Origin: UBA9926 sp038131595
GTDB taxonomy: Bacteria > Pseudomonadota > Gammaproteobacteria > Pseudomonadales > Azotimanducaceae
DNA: 64,000 nucleotides
Direction of reading: 5' to 3'
Assembly: GCA_038131595.1 (NCBI GenBank)
Contig: JAYPPR010000003.1
Coordinates: forward strand, 199,006 to 263,005
Shown here: positions 17,661 to 26,169 of the stretch, in pieces
How the letters are laid out: each line of letters starts with the position of its first letter
Numbering within the stretch: the first letter of the stretch is position 1
Notes under the pieces: model-generated
What the model was told of the DNA's origin: nothing
Database searches by the model: none
Seen by the model: the letters and a program-made list of their open reading frames with translations, nothing else
Translations under genes and position numbers: made by a program

Positions 17661-20525
17661 ATGAGCTCAAAATCCATGGCCGAGCTTTGGCAATCAAGCC
17701 ATATCTCAGGCGGCAACAGCGCTTACGTAGAATCCATTTTTGAAGAATTTCTTCAGGATCCAACGTCCTGCCCCGAGCCGTGGAAATCTTACTTTGAAAA
17801 CCTGCCCCAGTTGCAGGTGGACAGTCCTGACGATCTATCTCACGCTACAGTTCGCGATCACTTCCTTCTCCTAGCTAAAAACCAATCTCGTGTTGTTCCA
17901 GCGTCAGCCTCTTCTGTATCGGCCCAGCATGAAAGAAAACAATTCGCGGTGGGTGAACTCATCAACGCCTATCGACGACGTGGTCATCTAAAAGCCAGTT
18001 TGGATCCCCTCGGGTTGGCTGAGAGACAGGCCGTGCCTTCCTTGGAACTTGGCTTTCATGGTTTGTCTCAAGCCGATATCGACACGCGGTTTCAGGTGGG
18101 CTCACTCAGAATGGATCAGACCGAGGCAAGCCTCGGTGAGATCATCACCGTGCTAGAGGGAACTTATTGCGGTGCCATCGGTGCAGAGTTCATGCACATC
18201 ACGGATCAAATCGAGCAAAGTTGGGTCCAAGAGCGGATGGAGACGACGCAGACCCGGCCTTACTACGGGCATGGAACCCGGCGACGGCTGCTTGATCGCA
18301 TCTTGGCTGCAGAGGGCTTGGAGCAATATCTCGGTAAAAAGTATCCAGGGACGAAGCGTTTTGGTCTCGAGGGGGCTGAAACCTTCATTTGTTGTTTGGC
18401 GGAATTGATTCATCGTGCCGGCTCAAATGGTGTCAAAGAGGCAGTCATCGGTATGGCGCATCGAGGGCGTCTCAACGTGCTGGTTAATCTGTTGGGCAAA
18501 GACCCCGGTGAATTATTTGATGAGTTTGAGGGTCGGTACGAGGGTGATGCCACATCTTCTGGTGATGTGAAATATCACCAGGGATTTTCCTCCAATCTCA
18601 TGACGCCTGGTGGAGAGATGCATTTGGCGCTGGGATTTAACCCCAGTCATCTTGAAATTGCTGCACCAGTGATCGAGGGATCGGTTCGCGCGCGAATGGA
18701 TCGCCGAGGAGATGTAGCGGGCGATCAAGTCTTAGCCATCAATGTTCATGGTGATGCCGCGTTTGCAGGCCAGGGTGTGGTGATGGAAACCTTTCAGATG
18801 TCACAGACCCGTGGCTTCTATACAGGCGGTACGATCCACATCATCATTAACAACCAGATTGGCTACACCACCAGTAAGCAGGTGGATGCTCGTTCGACGC
18901 ATTACTGCACGGAAGTGGCCAAGATGATTCAGGCGCCGATTTTCCACGTGAATGCCGATGAGCCGGAATCAGTACTGTTTGTGTCCCAACTCGCTCTCGA
19001 CTATCGGATGAAATTTCGCAAAGACGTGATCATCGATATCGTTTGTTACCGCCGCAGAGGGCACAACGAGGGCGATGAGCCAGCGATCACGCAGCCATTG
19101 ATGTATGAAAAAATACGTGCTCATCCCACTGTTCTGAGCCAATACTCGCAAGCATTGATTCAGGCAGGTGCCATTGAGTTGGCGGAGTACGAGCGCAGGA
19201 TCCTCGCTTACCGAGATGCGCTTGATGAGGGTAGTGCAGTCGCGTGGGACTATTTGCAGGAACCTGACACGTCGCTGTATGTGGACTGGTCATCCCATCT
19301 CAATGCCAGTCGCGAGGAATCGGTGGACACCTCGTTTGAGGCCAGTCGATTCGAGGAGCTTGGCGCTGCACTGCTTCAGCTACCGGCAGGGTTCAAACCT
19401 CATCGTCAGGTTAAGCGCATTTTGGATGAGCGTGAGCGGATGAATCGGGGCGAGCAGGCGCTGAACTGGGGGTTTGCCGAAAATATGGCGTATGCCACGT
19501 TGTTGGATCAAGGCTTTCATATTCGGTTAACGGGTCAAGATGTGGGTCGCGGCACCTTTGCCCACCGTCATGCGGTGCTCCACGATCAATTGACAGGCGA
19601 TGCATTGACGCCGCTTCAAACGCTCCGTGCAGATGGCGAATTTAATCTCTTTGATTCTCTCCTGTCCGAAGAGGCGGTGTTGGCGTTCGAATACGGTTAC
19701 TCGCAGACCAGCCCTCGAACACTAGTGGTTTGGGAAGCGCAGTTCGGAGACTTTGCCAATGGCGCCCAAGTGGTGATCGATCAGTTCATTACGAGTGGCG
19801 AGCAAAAGTGGGGTCGTTTGTCTGGTTTAACCATGCTTTTACCTCATGGCTATGAGGGTGCAGGACCGGAGCATTCATCTGCCCGACTGGAGCGTTACCT
19901 TCAACTTTGTGCTGAGCACAATATCCAGGTCTGCGTGCCAAGCACCCCAGCGCAAATTTTCCATCTTTTGCGGCGCCAGATGTTGAGTTCAGTCAGAAAG
20001 CCATTGGTGATCATGTCCCCGAAGAGTTTGCTCCGACATCCTGAAGCAGTGTCGGACAGGACCGAGCTTACGAACGGTGGATTTGAAACGGTGTTAGCAG
20101 ACAACGAAGCTAACGAGCATCCAGACCTGATCGAAAGATTGGTGCTCTGCAGCGGCAAGGTTTACTACGATCTGTTAGAAGCGCGGGCTGCGGCCGATCT
20201 GAGGGCTGTGGGGATACTGCGGATCGAGCAGCTCTACCCTTTCCCAGAGCAAGGTCTCAGCGAAAAACTAACGGCCTTCTCTAACATCAAGGAAGTAGTG
20301 TGGTGCCAAGAAGAGCCAATGAATCAGGGTGCTTGGTACAGCAGTCAACATCACATGCGGCGAGTGCTTCGAGCGCACTACCCGGACTCTCATTTAGCCT
20401 ACGCAGGACGCAGAGCATCAGCAGCGGCCGCGGCTGGGCACATGGGGCTCCATTTAGAGCAGCAAAAGGCGCTGATCGAGGAGGCGTTAACAGGTGTCGG
20501 GGACAGCGATTATGACGGAGTATGA
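17661..20525 (+). CDS. sucA: 2-oxoglutarate dehydrogenase E1 component
   Basis: Thiamine-diphosphate enzyme that decarboxylates 2-oxoglutarate and hands the succinyl group to the E2 lipoyl arm. It has 954 residues, the normal length. Features are the N-terminal E2-binding segment (SSHISGGNSAYVESIFEEF, about 12-30), GMAHRGRLNVLVN (about 263-275), the ThDP/Mg motif HGDAAFAGQGVVMETF continuing to INNQIGYTT, YRRRGHNEGDEP, and GQDVGRGTFAHRHAVLHDQ in the C-terminal transketolase-like half. Start ATG 17661 follows TAGGGTGAT. sucB follows only after an unusually long 311-base spacer. Confidence 0.97.
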   Translation: MSSKSMAELWQSSHISGGNSAYVESIFEEFLQDPTSCPEPWKSYFENLPQLQVDSPDDLSHATVRDHFLLLAKNQSRVVPASASSVSAQHERKQFAVGELINAYRRRGHLKASLDPLGLAERQAVPSLELGFHGLSQADIDTRFQVGSLRMDQTEASLGEIITVLEGTYCGAIGAEFMHITDQIEQSWVQERMETTQTRPYYGHGTRRRLLDRILAAEGLEQYLGKKYPGTKRFGLEGAETFICCLAELIHRAGSNGVKEAVIGMAHRGRLNVLVNLLGKDPGELFDEFEGRYEGDATSSGDVKYHQGFSSNLMTPGGEMHLALGFNPSHLEIAAPVIEGSVRARMDRRGDVAGDQVLAINVHGDAAFAGQGVVMETFQMSQTRGFYTGGTIHIIINNQIGYTTSKQVDARSTHYCTEVAKMIQAPIFHVNADEPESVLFVSQLALDYRMKFRKDVIIDIVCYRRRGHNEGDEPAITQPLMYEKIRAHPTVLSQYSQALIQAGAIELAEYERRILAYRDALDEGSAVAWDYLQEPDTSLYVDWSSHLNASREESVDTSFEASRFEELGAALLQLPAGFKPHRQVKRILDERERMNRGEQALNWGFAENMAYATLLDQGFHIRLTGQDVGRGTFAHRHAVLHDQLTGDALTPLQTLRADGEFNLFDSLLSEEAVLAFEYGYSQTSPRTLVVWEAQFGDFANGAQVVIDQFITSGEQKWGRLSGLTMLLPHGYEGAGPEHSSARLERYLQLCAEHNIQVCVPSTPAQIFHLLRRQMLSSVRKPLVIMSPKSLLRHPEAVSDRTELTNGGFETVLADNEANEHPDLIERLVLCSGKVYYDLLEARAAADLRAVGILRIEQLYPFPEQGLSEKLTAFSNIKEVVWCQEEPMNQGAWYSSQHHMRRVLRAHYPDSHLAYAGRRASAAAAAGHMGLHLEQQKALIEEALTGVGDSDYDGV

Positions 20526-20836
20526 GGGTCGTGTTGCCGGCAATTGATGGAGGCCAGGGATTGGCGTCGGTGTGACGAGTATTCGCACACAACGCGGATG
20601 AAGCTGACGCCGATCATGTGAGCAAAGGGAATTTCCGCGGAGGAGTAAGGGTCAGATAGGGCAAATCAAACAGCCAGGCATACAGTGGGAGTTAAACGCT
20701 GGTGCGTGGTGCGGAAAGCGGGCTGGCAGAAAACAAGGGGTCCAATGGCGCCGAGTAAAGAGAGCTGGCTCGGGTAAACAATGAGTCGCCGATTGGGTGA
20801 GCAGGCAGCGAGAGTAAAGCGAGAGTAAAAAGAAAG
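20526..20836 (+). other. Long sucA-sucB spacer with small tandem repeat
   Basis: 311 bases between genes that are normally almost adjacent. No credible coding frame is seen. Directly upstream of sucB, GCGAGAGTAAA is repeated in tandem (about 20808-20830). The spacer could hold a secondary promoter, a processing site or a structured leader for sucB. I see no clear terminator hairpin. Confidence 0.5.
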
Positions 20837-22063
20837 ATGGACATTAAAGCACCGGTATTCCCCGAATCCATCAATGATGGTGAGGTAGCAACCTGGCATG
20901 TTGAGCCAGGAGAGCGGGTCTCACGTGATCAGGTTCTAGTCGATATCGAAACGGACAAAGTGGTCCTCGAGGTTGTCGCGCCAGCGGACGGCGCAGTAAC
21001 AGAGATCGTTAAAAAGGTCGGTGACGTCGTGACGTCTGAGGAGTTGCTGGCTCGCTTTGAGGAGGGTGCTGGTTCCGTAGCGCAAGCTATTAAGCCTAGT
21101 ACAGAGACGAATCCTGAAGAGAGTGGGGTGGCCGATGAGGGCGAGGCTGTGAGTCGGCCTGCGAGCCCATCGGCTAGAAAGTTAGCGAAGGAGTCGGGGA
21201 TATCGCTCACCAGCATTGATGGCAGTGGCAAGGGTGGACTGATCACGAAAGACGATGTGCTTCGCGAAGTTGCTGATGCCCAGGATATTGGTCAAAAAGC
21301 CTCTGAAGCGTCCGCAATCGAAGCACCTGAGGCCAGTCCAGTGGTGCAAAACAGCGCCGATCGCATCGAACGTCGTGTACCGATGACTCGGCTTCGAGCG
21401 ACGATCGCGAAACGGATGGTTGAAGCTCAGCAAACGGCGGCAATGCTGACAACCTTTAACGAGGTTGATATGACGGGCATCATGGAGTTGCGCGCTCGGT
21501 ATAAGGACGCATTTCAGGCGGCTCACAATGGCACCCGGCTGGGCTTTATGTCGTTTTTTGTACGAGCGTCTACTGAAGCCCTAAAGCGTTTTCCAGCCGT
21601 GAATGCCTCCATCGATCAAAACGATATTGTGTATCACGGGTATCAAGACATTGGGGTTGCGGTCTCGTCTGACCGTGGGCTCGTGGTGCCCGTCATTCGT
21701 GATGCGGATAGCTTGTCGCTCGCTGAAATTGAGGATCAGATTCGCATCTATGGAGAGAAAGCGAGAGATGGGAAGTTAGGCATTGATGAGATGACGGGCG
21801 GCACGTTCACGATCTCAAATGGCGGAGTGTTTGGATCACTCCTCTCAACCCCAATTTTGAACCCACCGCAGACTGCAGTACTGGGTATGCACAAAATTCA
21901 AGAACGTCCAGTAGCGGTGAACGGCGAGGTTGTCATTAGACCCATGATGTACCTGGCGCTCTCTTACGATCACCGGTTGATTGACGGACAAGAGGCAGTT
22001 CGATTTTTGGTGACGATTAAAGACTTTTTGGAAGAGCCAGCACGCATTCTGTTGGATATCTAG
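20837..22063 (+). CDS. sucB: Dihydrolipoamide succinyltransferase, 2-oxoglutarate dehydrogenase E2
   Basis: Core of the 2-oxoglutarate dehydrogenase complex; moves the succinyl group to CoA. It has 408 residues. The lipoyl domain is about 2-75 with the lipoylated Lys41 in VDIETDKVVLEV. An acidic/Ala-Pro linker follows, then the E1/E3-binding domain at about 110-145 (SPSARKLAKESGISLTSIDG). The catalytic domain runs from about 170 to the end, with the active-site His in SYDHRLIDGQEAVRFL (about 374-389). Start ATG 20837 is followed 9 bases after its stop by lpd, so both are coupled. Confidence 0.97.
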   Translation: MDIKAPVFPESINDGEVATWHVEPGERVSRDQVLVDIETDKVVLEVVAPADGAVTEIVKKVGDVVTSEELLARFEEGAGSVAQAIKPSTETNPEESGVADEGEAVSRPASPSARKLAKESGISLTSIDGSGKGGLITKDDVLREVADAQDIGQKASEASAIEAPEASPVVQNSADRIERRVPMTRLRATIAKRMVEAQQTAAMLTTFNEVDMTGIMELRARYKDAFQAAHNGTRLGFMSFFVRASTEALKRFPAVNASIDQNDIVYHGYQDIGVAVSSDRGLVVPVIRDADSLSLAEIEDQIRIYGEKARDGKLGIDEMTGGTFTISNGGVFGSLLSTPILNPPQTAVLGMHKIQERPVAVNGEVVIRPMMYLALSYDHRLIDGQEAVRFLVTIKDFLEEPARILLDI

Positions 22064-22072
22064 GGGAAGAGG

Positions 22073-23527
22073 ATGGAATACGATGTGATCGTGGTGGGTG
22101 CAGGGCCTGCAGGGTACCACGCTGCAATCAGAGCGAGTCAGCTGGGGTTGAAAACGGCGTGCATTGACGCCTGGACAGATGACGGCGGCAAACCCCTGCC
22201 TGGGGGAACCTGTCTGAACGTCGGCTGTATCCCTTCAAAAACGTTACTGGATATCTCTCACAAATACGCCAGCGCCCAAGAAGAGTACGCATCGCTAGGG
22301 ATTACAGTTGGCAAGGTCGAAGTTGACATCGAAAAAATGCAGCAGCGTAAAGCTGACGTGGTTTCACAACTTACGCAAGGAGTGTCTGGGCTGCTGAAGG
22401 CGAATAAGGTGGAATTTGTCTCTGGTCGAGCGACGGTTATGTCTCCCACAGAAGTTAGCGTTTGCCAGCCAAGTGGCGAGTCTATGCAACTCAAGGCGGA
22501 TGCGCTCATATTGGCCCCTGGATCAAGTCCCATTCGGATCCCACCCTGTCCTATCGACGATGAGGTCATTGTCGACTCAACAGGCGCCCTCTCATTTGAT
22601 CAAGTGCCAAAGCGTCTTGGGATTATTGGCGCCGGAGTGATCGGGCTTGAGCTCGGTAGTGTCTGGCAGCGATTAGGCGCTGAAGTGGTCATCCTTGAGG
22701 CGTTGCCGGACTTTCTGCCTGCAGTCGATGCACAAATAGCCAAAGAAACACTGAAATTGTTTAAAAAACAGGGGCTCGATATTCGACTGGGCGCGAGGGT
22801 CACTGGAGCCGAGGTGAAAGGGAAAAAGACAAAACAAGTCAGTGTGAGCTTTGAGCAAGATAGCGACGCGAGCGTTGAGGTCTTTGACCGTTTAGTGGTT
22901 GCGGTGGGAAGGGCGCCTGCGACAGATGACTTGCTGGCTGATGGCTGTGGGGTTGCTCGAACCGAGCGGGGCGAGATTATCGTGGATGAGAACTGCCACA
23001 CAGGCATCGGTAGTGTCTTCGCCGTGGGTGATGCCGTGCGTGGACCAATGCTTGCCCATAAGGGCATGGAGGAAGGCGTGATGGTCGCTGAGCTGATCGC
23101 CGGCAAAAAACCACAAGTCAATTATGATTTGGTGCCTGGAGTAATCTACACCCACCCGGAGGTGGCCTGGGTAGGTGCGAATGAGCAAGATTTGATCGAA
23201 GCGGGCACTGATTATGGCGTGGGTGTATTCCCATTGGCAGCCAGTGGCCGTGCGATCGCGAGTAGCGAAAAGGACGGCATGGTGAAAGTGCTGACTGAAC
23301 AGTCCACAGACCGAGTCGTTGGGGTTCACGTGGTAGGCGCGCATGCCTCTGAGCTCATCGCCCAAGCCGTGATTGCGATGGAATTTGGCGCCTCGGCTGA
23401 GGATATCGGGCTGACGATGTTTGCCCATCCGACGCTGTCAGAAGGGTTTCACGAGGCGGCGCTGGCAGTGTCTGGCCACGCCATTCATGTTGCCTCGAGG
23501 CGTCGCCCCAAGAAACCTAGCCGCTAG
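22073..23527 (+). CDS. lpd: Dihydrolipoamide dehydrogenase (E3)
   Basis: FAD enzyme that reoxidises the lipoyl arm and makes NADH. It has 484 residues. FAD fold DVIVVGAGPAGYHAAIRA is at 3-20, the redox disulfide in GGTCLNVGCIPSKTLL (about 44-59), the NAD fold GIIGAGVIGLELGSVWQRLGAEV, the second FAD motif SVFAVGDAVRGPMLAHKG, and the catalytic His-Glu in FAHPTLSEGFHEA (about 449-461). The tail HIASRRRPKKPSR is basic and about ten residues longer than usual. Its position after sucAB marks it as the OGDH E3, possibly shared with other complexes. A 433-base spacer follows before sucC. Confidence 0.96.
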   Translation: MEYDVIVVGAGPAGYHAAIRASQLGLKTACIDAWTDDGGKPLPGGTCLNVGCIPSKTLLDISHKYASAQEEYASLGITVGKVEVDIEKMQQRKADVVSQLTQGVSGLLKANKVEFVSGRATVMSPTEVSVCQPSGESMQLKADALILAPGSSPIRIPPCPIDDEVIVDSTGALSFDQVPKRLGIIGAGVIGLELGSVWQRLGAEVVILEALPDFLPAVDAQIAKETLKLFKKQGLDIRLGARVTGAEVKGKKTKQVSVSFEQDSDASVEVFDRLVVAVGRAPATDDLLADGCGVARTERGEIIVDENCHTGIGSVFAVGDAVRGPMLAHKGMEEGVMVAELIAGKKPQVNYDLVPGVIYTHPEVAWVGANEQDLIEAGTDYGVGVFPLAASGRAIASSEKDGMVKVLTEQSTDRVVGVHVVGAHASELIAQAVIAMEFGASAEDIGLTMFAHPTLSEGFHEAALAVSGHAIHVASRRRPKKPSR

Positions 23528-23960
23528 CACACGAAGCAGAATCCGGGGTGACGGGCGCCTTGTGAGACGCTCCGGATAAAGTGATTAAAGTACTATCGAT
23601 CAGAGAATCGCCTGAGCGGCTTCGGCAATAATCGGCCGGTTTAAAGCGAACCGTTCATGTCATTCGCGCAGTTTTCGATCGTTGAACCTCTTGCTGAGCG
23701 AAATCGAAGCGATAACTCCCAGTACTGTGGGTGCCTCGGTAGAAGACCCGTGCAGCTAACGAGAAAAACCTTCGGGGCGCCGGAGTTTGCTGATGAGTTC
23801 GGTCCCACGCGCGGAGAACTTGCGGTATGATTCAAGGGTTGCCCGACGCCTGCTTGATCACCTGAGGATTCGTCGTTAAGGCTAGCCAGCCAGCGCTCGA
23901 CGGTTTGGGAGACGATCCGGCATTTTGTTGGGATGAAATTGCGATAAAAAGGAATCAATC
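23528..23960 (+). other. Long lpd-sucC spacer
   Basis: 433 bases without a supported gene. A 105-codon open frame on the - strand (23641-23958) has no recognisable motif, and I regard it as chance. The region probably contains a sucC promoter and leader. Structured leaders upstream of suc genes are known in some proteobacteria, but I cannot identify one by eye here. Confidence 0.4.
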
Positions 23961-25130
23961 ATGAATCTTCACGAATATCAGGCGAAACAGTTGTTTGCCG
24001 AATATGGGTTGCCGGTCTCTCGAGGCATCGCCGTAGACTCGGGCGACGAGGCGGTTCAAGCCGCCAAGGACATAGGTGGCGATCGCTGGGTTGTCAAAGC
24101 TCAGGTTCACGCCGGAGGGAGAGGCAAGGCTGGTGGTGTAAAGCTATTCTCTGACTTTGATGAAATTAAATCGTTCGCCGATGGCCTCATTGGAACCAAC
24201 TTGGTGACCTTTCAAACCGATGAGAACGGCCAGCCGGTATCGAAAATTTTCGTCGAGTCCTGTACCGATATTGACAGAGAACTCTACCTAGGCGCCGTTA
24301 TCGATCGATCCACGCGTCGCATTGTTTTCATGGCGTCCACTGAGGGTGGGGTTGAAATTGAGAAGGTCGCTGAAGAAACGCCTGAACTGATTCTTCAAGC
24401 AACGATCGACCCGCACGTGGGTGGTCAGGCTTATCAAGGGCGCGAACTCGCATTTAAGCTCGGATTGAGTGGCCCCCAAGTCAACCAATTTGCACAGGTA
24501 TTCGTTGGGCTGGCTAAGATGTTCGACGAGCGAGACTTGTCACTGATCGAAATTAACCCATTGGTGGTAACGACCGAGGGGAACATCCATTGCCTTGACG
24601 CCAAAGTTTCCTTGGACAACAACGCACTGTATCGGCAAAAAGCAATGGCTGCCCTAAATGATCCAAGTCAGGAAGACGAACGTGAAGCACACGCGGCACA
24701 GTTTGGGCTGAATTACGTGGCCCTTGAGGGCAACATTGGTTGCATGGTCAATGGCGCCGGGCTCGCGATGGGAACCATGGATCTTGTCAAGCTCGCTGGT
24801 GGTCAACCCGCGAACTTTCTTGACGTCGGTGGAGGCGCAACCAAAGAAGCGGTTAGCGAGGCGTTTAAGATCATATTATCTGATCCCGCTGTGAAGGCGG
24901 TGCTTATTAATATCTTTGGCGGGATTGTTCGTTGCGACATCATTGCCGATGGGATTATCGGAGCCGTGAAAGAAGTTGGCGTTGATGTTCCGGTAGTCGT
25001 CCGGTTCGAGGGCAATAACGCGGCGGTTGGCGTTGAAACGCTAGCGAATAGCGACGTGGAAATTATTGCAGCAACCAGTCTGACGGATGCGGTTGAGCAA
25101 GTGGTTAAAGCAGCTGGGGGTGCCGCATGA
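23961..25130 (+). CDS. sucC: Succinyl-CoA synthetase beta subunit
   Basis: ATP-grasp subunit of ADP-forming succinyl-CoA synthetase, which conserves the thioester energy as ATP/GTP. It has 389 residues, the standard length. Motifs are MNLHEYQAKQLFAEYGLPVSRG (1-22), WVVKAQVHAGGRGKAGGVKL (about 43-62), EINPLVVT (Mg-ATP site), DAKVSLDNNALYR and NIFGGIVRCDIIADGI near the interface with SucD. Start ATG 23961 has AAAAGGAATCAATC upstream. The stop overlaps the sucD start (ATGA), showing translational coupling for equal stoichiometry. Confidence 0.97.
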   Translation: MNLHEYQAKQLFAEYGLPVSRGIAVDSGDEAVQAAKDIGGDRWVVKAQVHAGGRGKAGGVKLFSDFDEIKSFADGLIGTNLVTFQTDENGQPVSKIFVESCTDIDRELYLGAVIDRSTRRIVFMASTEGGVEIEKVAEETPELILQATIDPHVGGQAYQGRELAFKLGLSGPQVNQFAQVFVGLAKMFDERDLSLIEINPLVVTTEGNIHCLDAKVSLDNNALYRQKAMAALNDPSQEDEREAHAAQFGLNYVALEGNIGCMVNGAGLAMGTMDLVKLAGGQPANFLDVGGGATKEAVSEAFKIILSDPAVKAVLINIFGGIVRCDIIADGIIGAVKEVGVDVPVVVRFEGNNAAVGVETLANSDVEIIAATSLTDAVEQVVKAAGGAA

Positions 25131-26002
25131 GCATATTGATTAATTCATCGACCAAAGTCATTTGTCAGGGGTTTACTGGTTCCCAAGGCACCCTCCATTC
25201 AGAGCAAGCCATTGCCTACGGTACTCAACTGGTGGGTGGAATTACGCCTGGTAAAGGAGGTCAGACGCACCTCGGTCTTCCAGTTTTTGACACGGTTGCT
25301 GATGCGGTGGCTGAGACAGGCGCAGACGCATCGGTCATTTATGTGCCAGCTCCATTTGCAAAGGACGGGATCCTCGAAGCCGCCAACGCTGGGATTAAAC
25401 TGATTGTGTGTATTACAGAGGGTGTCCCCACGCTGGATATGCTGGTGGTGAAGGCGCTGATGGATGAGATGGGGGTGGTACTGATCGGACCGAACTGTCC
25501 TGGGGTGATTACACCTGGGGAATGCAAGATTGGGATCATGCCTGGAGATATTCATTTGCCAGGAAAGGTGGGTATTGTTTCCCGCTCAGGAACACTCACT
25601 TACGAAGCGGTGAAGCAGACGACTGATTTGGGATACGGCCAAAGCACGTGTGTTGGGATTGGCGGTGACCCGATTCCAGGCAGCCACTTCATCGACATAC
25701 TGAGGCGCTTTCAGGATGATCCGGGCACCGAGGCAATCGTGATGGTGGGAGAAATCGGCGGTAACGCCGAGGAAGAGGCGGCTGAATTCATCAAGGCTGA
25801 GGTCACTAAACCTGTCGTTGGGTATATCGCCGGCGTCACGGCGCCTCCTGGAAAAAGAATGGGGCATGCAGGGGCAATCATTGCCGGTGGAAAAGGCACC
25901 GCTGACGATAAATTTGCGGCGCTCAACGCGGCAGGCGTCACGACGGTGAAAAGCCTAGCTGCAATAGGTGATGCATTGAAAGAGGTGACTGGCTGGAGTT
26001 AG
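25127..26002 (+). CDS. sucD: Succinyl-CoA synthetase alpha subunit
   Basis: CoA-binding subunit that carries the phosphohistidine intermediate. It has 291 residues. Residues QGFTGSQGTLHSEQAIAYGT (about 14-33) form the CoA-binding fold, GPNCPGVITPGECKIGIMP is conserved at about 124-142, SRSGTLTYEAV at about 153-163, and the active His is in GHAGAIIAGGKGTADDK (about 246-262). Last gene of the TCA block, with a rho-independent terminator about 55 bases after the stop. Confidence 0.97.
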   Translation: MSILINSSTKVICQGFTGSQGTLHSEQAIAYGTQLVGGITPGKGGQTHLGLPVFDTVADAVAETGADASVIYVPAPFAKDGILEAANAGIKLIVCITEGVPTLDMLVVKALMDEMGVVLIGPNCPGVITPGECKIGIMPGDIHLPGKVGIVSRSGTLTYEAVKQTTDLGYGQSTCVGIGGDPIPGSHFIDILRRFQDDPGTEAIVMVGEIGGNAEEEAAEFIKAEVTKPVVGYIAGVTAPPGKRMGHAGAIIAGGKGTADDKFAALNAAGVTTVKSLAAIGDALKEVTGWS

Positions 26003-26056
26003 TGTCCATCCTTGCTTAGGTCACTGGCATTGGCTAGCTGATGCCGGCTAAGACTC

Positions 26057-26090
26057 AAAAAACCCTCGGCTTATTCCGAGGGTTTTTTTT
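26057..26090 (+). terminator. Rho-independent terminator after sucCD
   Basis: CCCTCGG (26063-26069), a six-base loop, then CCGAGGG (26076-26082) and eight T. A-rich bases precede the stem, so it could also act on - strand transcripts. It closes the TCA operon before htpG. Confidence 0.93.
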
Positions 26091-26113
26091 GGATGTCTAA
26101 AGCGAAGAATTGC

Positions 26114-26140
26114 CTTGAAATTGGAGATGTCAGCCCCACT
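26114..26140 (+). promoter_or_regulatory. Heat-shock (sigma-32) promoter of htpG
   Basis: CTTGAAA at 26114-26120 and CCCCACT at 26134-26140 with a 13-base spacer match the sigma-32 consensus (CTTGAA, 13-15 bases, CCCCAT). The htpG start is 30 bases further on. That htpG is a heat-shock gene is established for enterobacteria; that this promoter is used is inference. Confidence 0.8.
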
Positions 26141-26169
26141 TTTGAGGGAGTAACAGAGGACGAATAGGC

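Noticed and set aside
23641..23958. 105-codon - strand frame in the lpd-sucC spacer
   Set aside because: It has no motif or clear start and lies in a region expected to hold the sucC leader.
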